The translations under genes and the position numbers were made by a program. DNA of 13,300 nt. It comes from Alphaproteobacteria bacterium (lineage in GTDB: Bacteria > Pseudomonadota > Alphaproteobacteria > ATCC43930 > CGMCC-115725). Of this stretch, positions 1-7,607 are shown piece by piece; the first letter of the stretch is position 1, and each line of letters begins with the position of its first letter. Where the stretch lies: positions 1 to 13,300 of the forward strand of contig JASHUW010000032.1 of NCBI GenBank assembly GCA_030039815.1, in the 5' to 3' direction. The notes below the pieces were generated by a model. That model made no database searches and was not told the origin of the DNA. It saw only the letters and a list, made by a program, of their open reading frames with translations.

Positions 1-1624
1 GCAACTCGCCGATGTGGTCGAGCACCGTGTCGGCGGCCGCGGTCAGGTGGCCGTTGATGCGCTTCAGGTCGCGCAGCACATCGAGATGCAGCGCGCTGGT
101 CTCGACGCTTTCGACGCGGCCCGCCCGGATGCGCGCAAAATGCGTCTCGGTCGCTTGCGCCTCAAGGTCGCGGAACACCGCCTCCTCGGCGAGCAGCCGG
201 CGCGCCGCGCGCGGGTCTTCGGTCATGAACACCGCCGCCGCGGCGCTCACATTGCCGGCGAGCCGCTCCAGCATCCCGCGGATTTCCGCTTGGCCCTCGG
301 CCGAGAATGCGAGGCCGCGCTTCAGCCGCTTGGCGGCGATCGCGACAAGCCCCTTCACCACGATGTCGCCGGCATGCTCCAGGTTGGTCACGAAGCTGAG
401 GATTTCCGACAGACGGCGATTATCCGCATCGTCGAGTGAATCCGGCTCGAGCGCGGTAAGATAGATTTTGATCTCGCGGCATAGCCGATCGAGCACATCG
501 TCGAGGCCCTTGGTCGCGGTGACCTGCTTGCGGTCGCCACCGAGGGCGTCGAGCGCGTTGCGCAGCATCGTCTCGAGCACATCGGCCATGCGCAGCGCCT
601 CGCGCGCCGCGCCGGCCAGCGCGATCGCCGGAACCTCGCGCGCATTCTCGTCGAGATAGAGCGGCTTCGCCGGGTCGGTGGGCACCGCCCGCGCCGGCAG
701 CATCCATTTGAGCAGGCGCGCGTACGGACCCAGAAACGGCAGGAACAGCGCCGCCGTCGCCAGATTGAACACAGTGTGGAAATCGGCGACGGCGCGCGCC
801 GCATTGGGGTCGAACACGACCATCCACGGCCCGATCCAGCGCATCGCCGCCAGCGCGATCACCGCGCCCACCACCCGGTTCAGCAGATTGCCCATCGGCA
901 GGCGCTTCGAGACCGGATCGCCGCCGACGCCGCCCTCGATCAGCGGGTTGAGCGCCGAGCCGATATTGGCGCCGAGCACCAGGGCGAAGGCGCAATCCGG
1001 CGGTACGACCTGATTGGCCGCCAGCGACACGACAAGAAGGATCGTGGCGACGCTCGAATGCGCAAGCCAGGTGAGCCCCGCCGCGAGGAGCACGTCGAGC
1101 AGCGGCTGCGTCGCCAGCGAGCCCATCAAGAGCCGCAGGCTCGGCACGTCCTCATATGGCGTCATCAGCGCGAGGAGATCGTTGAGCGCGATCAACATCA
1201 GGCCGAGGCCGATCGCCACGCGGCCCAAATCGCGCGGCCGCGACTGGCCGCCGCGGCGGAACAGCACGACGCCGATCAGGATAAAGAGCGGCGCGACCCG
1301 GCTGACGTCGAAAGACAGCACCTGCACGATCAGCGTGGTGCCGATATTGGCGCCGAGCATCACCGCCAGCGCCGGCACCAGGTCGACGAGCCCCCCGGCG
1401 GCAAAGCTCGCCGCCATCAGCCCGGTCGCGGTGCTGCTCTGCAGGATCGCGGTGACGCCGAGCCCGGCCAGCAACGCACGGAAGCGATCGCCCAGCGCGC
1501 GGCCAAGCACCCGCCGCAAATTGGGGCCAAAGGCGCGCTGGATACCGGTTTGCACCATGTGCACGCCCCACAGCAGCAGGGCGATCGTGCCGGCCAGATC
1601 GACGAGCGTGAGGGTCGCGTTCAT
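1..1624 (-). CDS. Na/Pi cotransporter family protein with C-terminal PhoU domain (3' end cut by window edge)
   Basis: This is probably an inner-membrane sodium-dependent phosphate transporter of the NptA/YjbB (PNaS) type. About 541 codons are visible and the frame runs off the left edge without a stop. The N-terminal half is hydrophobic and holds the two inverted transport repeats: QSSTAT (Q62) followed by GANIGTTL in the first, and AHSSVAT followed by GANIGSALNP in the second. From about residue 340 it becomes a helical, charged PhoU-like domain, ending in view with ETHFARIRAG, ALHLDLLRDLKRIN and LTAAADTVLDHI. Family members of about 550 residues end shortly after this motif, so only a few codons should be missing. 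The ATG at 1622-1624 is chosen because a strong Shine-Dalgarno sits 5 bases upstream and MNATLTLVDLAGTIALLLWG is a typical N-terminus. It lies 142 bp downstream of a secreted-protein gene on the same strand. The PhoU tail may sense or gate phosphate uptake (inference). Confidence 0.92.
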   Translation of the reverse strand, partial: MNATLTLVDLAGTIALLLWGVHMVQTGIQRAFGPNLRRVLGRALGDRFRALLAGLGVTAILQSSTATGLMAASFAAGGLVDLVPALAVMLGANIGTTLIVQVLSFDVSRVAPLFILIGVVLFRRGGQSRPRDLGRVAIGLGLMLIALNDLLALMTPYEDVPSLRLLMGSLATQPLLDVLLAAGLTWLAHSSVATILLVVSLAANQVVPPDCAFALVLGANIGSALNPLIEGGVGGDPVSKRLPMGNLLNRVVGAVIALAAMRWIGPWMVVFDPNAARAVADFHTVFNLATAALFLPFLGPYARLLKWMLPARAVPTDPAKPLYLDENAREVPAIALAGAAREALRMADVLETMLRNALDALGGDRKQVTATKGLDDVLDRLCREIKIYLTALEPDSLDDADNRRLSEILSFVTNLEHAGDIVVKGLVAIAAKRLKRGLAFSAEGQAEIRGMLERLAGNVSAAAAVFMTEDPRAARRLLAEEAVFRDLEAQATETHFARIRAGRVESVETSALHLDVLRDLKRINGHLTAAADTVLDHIGEL

Positions 1625-1629
1625 CGCCG

Positions 1630-1637
1630 CTCCTCCC
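1630..1637 (-). promoter_or_regulatory. Ribosome binding site of the Na/Pi cotransporter
   Basis: The minus strand reads GGGAGGAG, a near-perfect anti-16S match, 5 bases before the ATG at 1624. It fixes the start of the cotransporter gene. Confidence 0.75.
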
Positions 1638-1766
1638 TGCTGGATCGTGCGCTGGGCGCCGAAATTTTCGAACCGGCCCCATATCGTGGATTGGCGGCAA
1701 ATTTCAAGAAAAACCGCGAGCGGCCAATGGCGAGCCGGCAGACATCCGCCGGCGCTACCGCGATCG

Positions 1767-2108
1767 TTACGGGCTCATCTCCTTGACGACCGGTTCAGGG
1801 GACGGAACCGGCTTGCCGCTCGGGTCGAGCAGTGGCGGACCCGGTCGCCGCCGCGGCACCGCGACGAGATAGGTCTTGCCATTGCTGCAAGAGACGACAA
1901 ACGCGTCGAGTCCCTGGCTTGTGTAGTTGTCGGCGTCGCTGCCGGTCGCCGCGGTGTACGAGCCGAGCTCGCCGCAGGGATGATTTGCGCTTTCGATGAC
2001 GCTAAGAAGATAGCGCTGCTGCTCGCCTGGCAACGGCGGTATGTCGGCGCTCGCGACGCCGATCGCAGAGACACCGAACACCAACGCCATGACCGCGGCG
2101 GTGCGCAT
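1767..2108 (-). CDS. Small secreted hypothetical protein
   Basis: I do not recognise this 113-residue protein. It starts with a clear Sec signal peptide: Arg2, a hydrophobic core of about residues 4-19, and a likely cleavage after VASA (residue 21). The mature part is about 92 residues with exactly two cysteines, C45 (in NHPCGELGS) and C74 (in VVSCSNGKT). They could form a disulfide in the periplasm. The C-terminus is proline-rich and low in complexity (RRRPGPPLLDPSGKPVPSPE) and is probably disordered. An upstream in-frame ATG would extend the protein by about 71 residues, but the ATG at 2106-2108 has a strong Shine-Dalgarno and directly begins the signal peptide. The start is divergent from the small membrane protein at 2191, with an 82-bp gap. 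The cotransporter lies downstream on the same strand with no convincing terminator between, so co-transcription is possible. Confidence 0.72.
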   Translation of the reverse strand: MRTAAVMALVFGVSAIGVASADIPPLPGEQQRYLLSVIESANHPCGELGSYTAATGSDADNYTSQGLDAFVVSCSNGKTYLVAVPRRRPGPPLLDPSGKPVPSPEPVVKEMSP

Positions 2109-2115
2109 CGACCTT

Positions 2116-2123
2116 CCCCTCCT
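2116..2123 (-). promoter_or_regulatory. Ribosome binding site of the small secreted protein
   Basis: The minus strand reads AGGAGGGG, 7 bases before the ATG at 2108. It decides against the longer frame that begins near 2321 and supports a start at the signal peptide. Confidence 0.75.
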
Positions 2124-2190
2124 GGGCACTCGCAACACCCCATCCTGCGCCGCTTTTCCCGCGAGGCCAATTGCGCAAGGCAATTCGAGG

Positions 2191-2535
2191 ATGAGCCAAA
2201 CCACCGCGCTGGTCACGTCGATCGCCATCGAGGCCATGGTCGCGTTCGGGCTGATCCGGGCGGTCGGCTGGGGCAGCGGGCTCAACGCCGCCCTCGCCGC
2301 GTCGCTCGGGACACTGGTCACGCATCCGATCGCCTGGGTGCTGATCCCCCGGCTGGAAGGACAGATCGGATACGGCGGGTCGGTGGCGCTCGTCGAAAGT
2401 GGTGTGGTGCTCGCTGAAAGCGTCGCCTATCGCCTGGTTGTACCGCTGGTCTGGCGCCGTGCGCTGGTCGCCTCGCTGATCGCCAACGCGGCCTCGACCG
2501 CCGCCGGGCTGCTCTACTACGCCCTGGTGTACTGA
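2191..2535 (+). CDS. Small four-helix membrane protein of unknown function
   Basis: A 114-residue, strongly hydrophobic protein with four predicted membrane segments at about residues 3-24, 34-52, 62-84 and 90-113. Polar residues sit inside or next to the helices: E14, the THP motif at 44-46, E69, E76 with Y80, and N99 in SLIANAAS. I recall small bacterial membrane proteins with a similar spread (a THP..W motif, two acidic residues in helix 3, a S..AN..S motif in helix 4), but I cannot name a characterised family. The ATG at 2191 is preferred because translation from the upstream ATG at 2041 would give a poor non-membrane extension overlapping the signal-peptide gene on the other strand. Its Shine-Dalgarno is weak (AAGG at 2177-2180, or GAGG directly abutting the ATG). 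The last 19 bp overlap tail-to-tail with the next gene. Confidence 0.65.
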   Translation: MSQTTALVTSIAIEAMVAFGLIRAVGWGSGLNAALAASLGTLVTHPIAWVLIPRLEGQIGYGGSVALVESGVVLAESVAYRLVVPLVWRRALVASLIANAASTAAGLLYYALVY

Positions 2536-3503
2536 ACCCCGGCAACGCCGCCCAGCGCCACCAGCAGAACCGGTATCTCAAGCCAGGAATGGACCAGCGC
2601 AGCCATCCCATAAAGCTGCCGCGCCAGGCCGTAATCGACGAAAAACAACAGCCCCAGCGCCGCGACGGCGGCCGCACCAACCGCCAGTCCGCGCATGGGC
2701 CACGGCGATATCGCCCGGGTGCGCTTCTCGCGCGCCAGCCGCGGCAGCAGCAGGATCACCGCCGCGTAATGCATGATCTGCGCGAACACCGCCGCACTGA
2801 ACGCGTGCAAGGCCCACTCGCTCGACACCAGGCTCACCGGCACATAGGCGCCGAGATTGAACGCAAGCGGGCCGCTCGCCAGAAACCGCGCCTCCGGCCA
2901 TTCGAGGCCCATCCGGGCCAGCGCTCGATACGGCAGGCCGGTGGCGATCAGCAGCGGCAGCGCGACCAGCGGGACGGCCAGCAGGACCAGTGCGCGGCGG
3001 CGGCGCTCGGCGCCGAGCGCCTCGGCAAAAAATCCGAGCGGGGTCAGATTGTGGAGAACCGCCAGCACGAGCAGCATCTGGAACGGCGCCGTCGCCGCGC
3101 CGGCTCCGAGGACGAGGCCCGCCACCACGCCGGCGGCGCGATAGCGGCGCATGCACCAGGCCGCAAACCCCGCCAGCACCGCGGCGGCACCCAGCTCGAT
3201 TACGGCATCCGCCGCCGGCGGGAGCACACCTCGCACCGCCGCGACGCGCGCCGCGACCGCGATGACGATCGGCACGCCGAGCGGCAGCGCCATGCCGCTC
3301 AACCTCGAGCCGAAGCGGCGGCCGATATAGGTGAGCTCGCTCAGCACGTGCGACAGCCCGAACAGCGCCAGCGATGTCGTGTAGGTCGCCAGCGGCAGAG
3401 CCACGGTCACGGCAAAGGCCGCGAAGACGAAGGCGCCGGCCCCGGCGAGCCCCATCCGGGCCACGCGACCGTGGCCGAGCGCGGGTGCGAATACCGCGCT
3501 CAC
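2517..3503 (-). CDS. Polytopic membrane protein of unknown function, translationally coupled to DNA ligase
   Basis: A 328-residue multi-pass membrane protein with about eight hydrophobic segments. I do not recognise its family. Histidines recur in or beside the membrane segments in conserved-looking contexts: H52 in GLSHVLSELTYIGRRF, H151 in LAVLHNLTPLGFF, H233 in EWALHAFSA, H245 in QIMHYAAVILLLPR and H305 in ALVHSWLEIPVLL. Such a pattern could bind metal or heme, as in membrane oxygenases of the Brp/Blh type, but that is only an analogy. I choose the GTG at 3501-3503. It overlaps the ligase stop as GTGA (3500-3503), has GGAG 11 bases upstream, and avoids the 61-bp overlap with the ligase that the ATG at 3560 would need. 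A start at the ATG 3453-3455 is also possible. The gene is probably the second of a ligase operon. Its end overlaps the convergent small membrane protein gene by 19 bp. Confidence 0.7.
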   Translation of the reverse strand: MSAVFAPALGHGRVARMGLAGAGAFVFAAFAVTVALPLATYTTSLALFGLSHVLSELTYIGRRFGSRLSGMALPLGVPIVIAVAARVAAVRGVLPPAADAVIELGAAAVLAGFAAWCMRRYRAAGVVAGLVLGAGAATAPFQMLLVLAVLHNLTPLGFFAEALGAERRRRALVLLAVPLVALPLLIATGLPYRALARMGLEWPEARFLASGPLAFNLGAYVPVSLVSSEWALHAFSAAVFAQIMHYAAVILLLPRLAREKRTRAISPWPMRGLAVGAAAVAALGLLFFVDYGLARQLYGMAALVHSWLEIPVLLVALGGVAGVQYTRA

Positions 3504-5119
3504 GTCACCATCCGCTCCAAATTCTCCAGGGTATCCGCCTCGGCGAAGGGCTTGTCCCAACGGATGCGGTGGACGCGCGGGAAGCGCATCGCGACGCCGG
3601 ATTTGTGCCGCGTCGAGCGGTGCACGCTATCGAAGGCTATTTCGAGCACGAGGCCGGGCGCGACCTCGCGCACCGGCCCGTAGCGGCGGACGGTGTTATC
3701 GCGCACCCATTTGTCCAACAGGCGCAGCTCGTCGTCGGTAAAGCCGGAATAGGCCTTGCCGACCGGCACCAGCCCACCGTCGCGCCACGCGCCGAAGGTG
3801 TAATCGGAATAGAACGACGAGCGCTTGCCGTGACCGCGCTGAGCGTACATCAGCACGGCATCGATGGTCAGCGCGCCGCGCTTCCACTTAAACCACGGCC
3901 CTTTCGGCCGGCCCGAGAGATAGGGCGAGTCGCGCCGCTTCAGCATCAGCCCCTCGATGCCGTTGGCGCGGGCGTCGTCGCGCAGCGATTTGAGGTCGTC
4001 CCAGTTCTCGAACGGCACCAGCGGCGACAGGTCCAGCCGCGGCCGCGGCGCATTGCCGTACCAGGCGACGAGGCGATGGCGCCGCTCGACCAGCGGCAGC
4101 GGCCGCAAATCCTCCTCGCCCAGCCGCAAAATGTCGTAGAGCCGCACCGCCGCCGGGAACTCGGTCAGCATTTTCGGAGTCGGGGTCTTGCGGTTGAGAC
4201 GCTGCTGCAGATCGTTGAACGGCGCGACCTCGCCATCGCGGATCACCAACAGCTCGCCGTCGAGGGCGATGTCGCTGGGCATGGCCTCCATGATGTCGGG
4301 GAAGGCGGGGCCGATCTCGTCGCCCGAGCGCGAATAGAGCCGCCGCTCACTGCTGCGCGAGACCAGCTGCACGCGGATGCCGTCCCATTTCCATTCGGCG
4401 AAGTAGGAAGCGGGGTCGAGCGCAGCGAGGTCGTCCTCCTCCAAGGGCTGGGACAGCATGAGTGGGGTGAAATTCGGCAGATCGCCGATCGCGGGCCGCG
4501 CGGCCTTGCCGTCAAGCCAGGCAAAGAGCGGCGCGTAAGGCGGTGCGAGGCCATGCCAGATTTCCTCGATCTCCTCGATGCCGACGCCGGCGCCTTCGGC
4601 GAGCGCGGTCTTGGCGAGCCGGGCTGAGACGCCGATGCGCAACGCGCCGGTCACGAGCTTCAGCAGCGCCCAGCGTCCCGTGGCGTCGAGCCGGTCGAGC
4701 CAGCCGGCGAGATGGGCGCCGACTTCGGCGCGGCTCGCGACCCGCAGCGTTTCGACGATTTCAGAGAGGCGGAGAGGTTCATCGTTACCCTCACCCGTCT
4801 CCGAGCTGCGCTCGGAGCCACCCTCTCCCGCATGCGGGAGAGGGAATTTCTCGGGCCAGATCAGCGACACGGTCTCGGCAAGGTCGCCGACGAAATCGAG
4901 CGACCAGGCGAATAGCTCAGGATCGACCCGCGCCATCGCCAGCGCCCGCACCTGGCCGGGCTTGGCCTCGGCGAAGACCAGCTCGCCGGTCAGCGCCGCG
5001 AGCGCCCAGCCGCGCTCGGGATCGGGCTGGGTCGTGAAATGCTCCTGCATCAGCCGCAATTTGCCGTTGCGCGACGGGGTGAAGAGCAGCGCGTCGAGAA
5101 GCGCGGCGAACCGGTTCAC
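3500..5119 (-). CDS. ATP-dependent DNA ligase (bacterial, ligase-associated damage response type)
   Basis: Seals nicks in DNA through a ligase-AMP intermediate and probably acts in repair beside the NAD-dependent replicative ligase. The 539-residue protein has an N-terminal helical DNA-binding domain (about 1-205), an adenylation domain (about 210-415) and an OB-fold domain (about 416-539). Visible motifs are motif I KWDG with adenylation lysine K244, YSRSGDEI (262-269), DGEL (287-290), EGLMLKRR (389-396) and motif V WFKWKR (409-414; K411, K413). Length and N-terminus (MNRFAALLDALLF, RGWALAALTGEL) fit the family I know as cisplatin damage response ATP-dependent ligase (TIGR04120). The start is a GTG at 5117-5119 with only a weak AGGG upstream. 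Residues 92-113 are encoded by a palindromic repeat inserted in frame between the first two parts of the N-terminal domain. The partner exonuclease lies 1.4 kb upstream on the same strand, behind an oppositely oriented MFS gene. Confidence 0.95.
   Translation of the reverse strand: MNRFAALLDALLFTPSRNGKLRLMQEHFTTQPDPERGWALAALTGELVFAEAKPGQVRALAMARVDPELFAWSLDFVGDLAETVSLIWPEKFPLPHAGEGGSERSSETGEGNDEPLRLSEIVETLRVASRAEVGAHLAGWLDRLDATGRWALLKLVTGALRIGVSARLAKTALAEGAGVGIEEIEEIWHGLAPPYAPLFAWLDGKAARPAIGDLPNFTPLMLSQPLEEDDLAALDPASYFAEWKWDGIRVQLVSRSSERRLYSRSGDEIGPAFPDIMEAMPSDIALDGELLVIRDGEVAPFNDLQQRLNRKTPTPKMLTEFPAAVRLYDILRLGEEDLRPLPLVERRHRLVAWYGNAPRPRLDLSPLVPFENWDDLKSLRDDARANGIEGLMLKRRDSPYLSGRPKGPWFKWKRGALTIDAVLMYAQRGHGKRSSFYSDYTFGAWRDGGLVPVGKAYSGFTDDELRLLDKWVRDNTVRRYGPVREVAPGLVLEIAFDSVHRSTRHKSGVAMRFPRVHRIRWDKPFAEADTLENLERMVT
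4785..4847 (-). repeat. Palindromic repeat element inserted in frame in the DNA ligase gene
   Basis: Two palindromes lie side by side. One has 8-bp arms CTCCGAGC / GCTCGGAG around TGC (4799-4817). The other is a perfect 24-bp palindrome at 4821-4844 whose half is CCCTCTCCCGCA. On the minus strand it is read as part of the ligase and encodes roughly FPLPHAGEGG, SERSSE and TGEGND (residues 92-113). The LPHAGEG peptide is the usual translation of a repeat I recall as dispersed in alphaproteobacterial intergenic regions. About 63-69 bp have been added without breaking the frame, and the ligase motifs downstream are intact. It probably forms a surface loop between the first helices of the DNA-binding domain (inference). 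The exact borders are uncertain by a few bases. Confidence 0.8.
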
Positions 5120-5200
5120 GGCAGCGGATCCCTGACGGTAAGACCGCGGCCGAAGAGTTGGGTCGTCACTGTGCTCATCGACCGAAGTATAAGGATCGCC

Positions 5201-6547
5201 ATGAGCGAAAACACCTCAGCCGCGCCGGCATCGCCCGCACACCGGCGAAGCCGTCTGCCCTTCTTCTATGGCTGGCTGCTGGTCGGCGTGTCGTTCGTGA
5301 CGATGGCGGTCGGGGTCAACGCGCGCACCGCATTCTCGTTGCTTTACCCGCCGATCCTCAAGGATTTCGGCTGGGACCGCGGCCTCACCGCCGGCATCTT
5401 CTCGTTTGGCTTTTTGCTGTCGGCGCTGGTCACGCCGTTTGTCGGCCGGTTGATCGACCGGCGCGGACCGCGGCTCATCGTCGAGGCGGGGATCGCGACG
5501 ATGGGCGCGGGCCTGTTGCTCGCGACCCTCGCCCGCGAGCCGTGGCAGCTTTACCTGACCCTCGGCGCGATGTGCGGCGCCGGGGTGAATTGCTTCACCT
5601 ACACGACGCAATCGATCTATCTGCCGCACTGGTTCGTGCGCCGGCGCGGGCTGGCGATCAGCATCGCGTTTTCCGGTGTCGGGGTCGGCTCGATCATCAT
5701 CCTGCCGTGGCTGCAATACCTGATCGGCAGCGGCGGCTGGCGCAGCGGGTGTTGGATGCTCGGCATCCTGGTGCTGGTGCTGCTCGGGCCGTTGAACCTG
5801 CTGCTGCGGCACCGACCGGAGGATATCGGCCTCGAACCCGACGGCGAGCACGCCGCGAGGGCCGCCAGCAGCGGGCGCAGCAACATCGTCGACCCCGCCT
5901 GGGCGGCGGTCGACTGGACGCTCGGCCGCGCGGTCAAGACACGGCGCTTCTGGTGGCTGGCGCTCGGCTATTTCGGCAGCCTCTTCGCCTGGTACGCGGT
6001 GCAGGTGCACCAGACCAAATACCTGACCGAGATCGGCTTCTCCGCGACCGACGCGGCCTGGGCCTTGGGTCTCGTGAGCCTCGTCGCGGTGCCGGGGCAG
6101 ATCGCGCTCGGCCATCTCTCCGACCGCATCGGCCGCGAATGGATCTGGGCGATCGCCAATGGCGGGTTCGTCTTGTGCTGCCTGGCGCTGATCGCGCTAC
6201 AGGCCCATCCGACGATGGCGCTCCTGTGGGCGATGGTCGTCGCGCAAGGGACGCTCGGCTACGCGCTGACCTCGGTCATGGGGCCGATCCCGGCGGAGAT
6301 TTTCGCTGGCAAGCACCAGGGCAGCATTTTCGGGGTGGTGATGCTGTCGGGGATCGTGGGCGGCGCGGCCGGGCCGTGGGTCGCCGGCACGCTGCACGAC
6401 CTCGTCGGCAGCTACGCGCCGACCTTCTGGATGTGCATCGGCCTCAACGCGGTCTCGGCCGCCGCGATCTGGCGCGCGGCGCCGCGCAAGGTGCGCGCGG
6501 TCGCGGGGCGCATCCACCTCATCCCGGCTCACTCCTCGTCTTCGTAG
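5201..6547 (+). CDS. MFS transporter, monocarboxylate-transporter-like
   Basis: A 448-residue, 12-helix major facilitator permease in the inner membrane. The substrate is not readable from sequence. The overall pattern resembles bacterial monocarboxylate/organic-acid MFS proteins (MCT/OFA-like). Seen directly: FYGWLLVGVSFVTMAVGVNA at about 22-41, the loop 2-3 signature GRLIDRRGPR (82-91), its second-half copy GHLSDRIGRE (304-313), and the central cytoplasmic loop starting with HRPEDIGLEPDG (204-215), a motif common in this subgroup. The ATG at 5201 is chosen because AAGGA lies 5 bases upstream and the residues before it are not membrane-like. It starts divergently from the DNA ligase (81-bp gap), and its last 19 bp overlap the 3' end of the exonuclease gene. 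It therefore sits between two functionally linked DNA repair genes without an obvious relation to them, perhaps as a later insertion. Confidence 0.9.
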   Translation: MSENTSAAPASPAHRRSRLPFFYGWLLVGVSFVTMAVGVNARTAFSLLYPPILKDFGWDRGLTAGIFSFGFLLSALVTPFVGRLIDRRGPRLIVEAGIATMGAGLLLATLAREPWQLYLTLGAMCGAGVNCFTYTTQSIYLPHWFVRRRGLAISIAFSGVGVGSIIILPWLQYLIGSGGWRSGCWMLGILVLVLLGPLNLLLRHRPEDIGLEPDGEHAARAASSGRSNIVDPAWAAVDWTLGRAVKTRRFWWLALGYFGSLFAWYAVQVHQTKYLTEIGFSATDAAWALGLVSLVAVPGQIALGHLSDRIGREWIWAIANGGFVLCCLALIALQAHPTMALLWAMVVAQGTLGYALTSVMGPIPAEIFAGKHQGSIFGVVMLSGIVGGAAGPWVAGTLHDLVGSYAPTFWMCIGLNAVSAAAIWRAAPRKVRAVAGRIHLIPAHSSSS

Positions 6548-7539
6548 CCGAGCAGCGCCAGCGCCTTGGCCTTGAAGCCGGCGCCGGTCGCGTAATGGAC
6601 GAGCGCCTCTTCGTTGCCGTGGGTGACCCAGATTTCCGGCGCGCCGACATCGGCGAGGGTCTGGCTCAGCTCGTCCCAATCGGCGTGGTCGGAGATGACC
6701 AGCGGCAGCTCGACGCCGCTCGCTTTGGCGCGCTGCTTGACGCGCATCCAGCCCGAGGCCATCGCCGCCACCGGATCGGGCAAGCGACGCGACCAGCGGT
6801 CGGCAAAGGCGCCGGGCGGCGCCAGCACGATCTGGCCGGCAAGCTCGGTTTTCGACGCCCCGGTCGCCGGCAATAGCGGGCCAAGCGCGACGCCGAGGCG
6901 CTCGTAGAGCTCGCAAAGGCCGATCAACGCGCCGTGCAGGTAGAGCGGCGCGTCGTAACCCGCCTCGCGCAACAGCGCGATGACGCGCTGGCACTTGCCG
7001 AGCGCATAGACGCCGACCAGGTGGCAGCGCTCGGGAAACAGTGACACGGAGTGGAGCAGCCGGGCGATCTCATGACCGTCAAGCGGGTGACGGAACACTG
7101 GAAGCCCGAACGTCGCTTCGGTGATGAAGACATCGCAGGGTTGCGGCTCGAACGGAGCACAGGTCGGGTCGCGGCGGCGCTTGTAGTCGCCGGAGACGAC
7201 GACCCGGTTGCCGCGGTATTCCAGCACCGCCTGGGCGCTGCCCAGCACATGGCCGGCGGGGCGCAAGGTCACCGCAACGCCGCCCACCGTCACGGTCTCG
7301 CCATAGCGCGCTTCCTGCACCGACCCGCCCGCTTCGCCGCCGTAGCGCTGGCGCATCATCGCGAGGGTTTCCGCTGTCGCCAGTACGTGCCGGTTGTTGG
7401 GCCGCGCGTGGTCGCTATGCGCATGGGTGACGACGGCGCGATCGACCGGCTGGGTCGGATCGATGAAGAAATCGCCCGGCTCGCAATAAAGCCCGCTCGG
7501 GGTGACGCGGAGCCAAGTTTCGGGGCGCGGGGCCGACAT
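6529..7539 (-). CDS. Ligase-associated DNA exonuclease (metallo-beta-lactamase/beta-CASP fold)
   Basis: A 336-residue member of the SNM1/Pso2-like metallo-beta-lactamase nucleases. It matches the group I know as ligase-associated DNA damage response exonuclease (TIGR04122). Metal ligands are visible in order: HAHSDH (H39, H41, D43, H44), H97 in PAGHVLGSAQ, D118 in VVSGDYK, E141 in FITEATFG (beta-CASP acidic residue), H285 in VISDHADWDEL and H307 in WVTHGNEE. The SGWM motif at 262-265 also fits. It is thought to trim DNA ends before the partner ATP-dependent ligase seals them. That ligase is the next minus-strand gene at 5119. The start at 7537-7539 gives the family-typical MSAPRPETWLRVTPSGLYCE. 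No good Shine-Dalgarno precedes it, and the longer frame reaching 7743 only adds translated pseudogene debris. The helicase and PdeM-like phosphoesterase that often complete this gene set are not in the window. Confidence 0.93.
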   Translation of the reverse strand: MSAPRPETWLRVTPSGLYCEPGDFFIDPTQPVDRAVVTHAHSDHARPNNRHVLATAETLAMMRQRYGGEAGGSVQEARYGETVTVGGVAVTLRPAGHVLGSAQAVLEYRGNRVVVSGDYKRRRDPTCAPFEPQPCDVFITEATFGLPVFRHPLDGHEIARLLHSVSLFPERCHLVGVYALGKCQRVIALLREAGYDAPLYLHGALIGLCELYERLGVALGPLLPATGASKTELAGQIVLAPPGAFADRWSRRLPDPVAAMASGWMRVKQRAKASGVELPLVISDHADWDELSQTLADVGAPEIWVTHGNEEALVHYATGAGFKAKALALLGYEDEE

Positions 7540-7607
7540 GTTTTGACTATGCGCGCAACGGCGTCGAATTTCACCGCGCGGAGATCGGCCCAGCAGATAG
7601 CCGACGA

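Noticed and set aside
1060..1110. HSS instead of QSS in the second repeat of the Na/Pi cotransporter
   Set aside because: The AHSSVA wording is, as I recall, normal for the second repeat in NptA/YjbB-type proteins, so it is not a lost catalytic residue.
1686..1766. Possible terminator between the secreted protein and the cotransporter (GCCGGC inverted repeat and a later T-run on the minus strand)
   Set aside because: The hairpin is not followed directly by the T-run, and the T-run is preceded only by a very short stem with a two-base loop. This is too weak to call.
776..2417. Long plus-strand open frames (336 and 467 residues) across the cotransporter and the secreted protein gene
   Set aside because: They are Arg/His/Ala-rich translations of the wrong strand of GC-rich DNA. 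They overlap genes with clear family motifs and have no recognisable domains.
5158..6876. A 572-residue plus-strand frame overlapping the MFS gene and the exonuclease
   Set aside because: It is a shifted frame of the MFS gene, rich in Arg/Gly/Pro, with no membrane pattern or motif, and it runs through two real genes.
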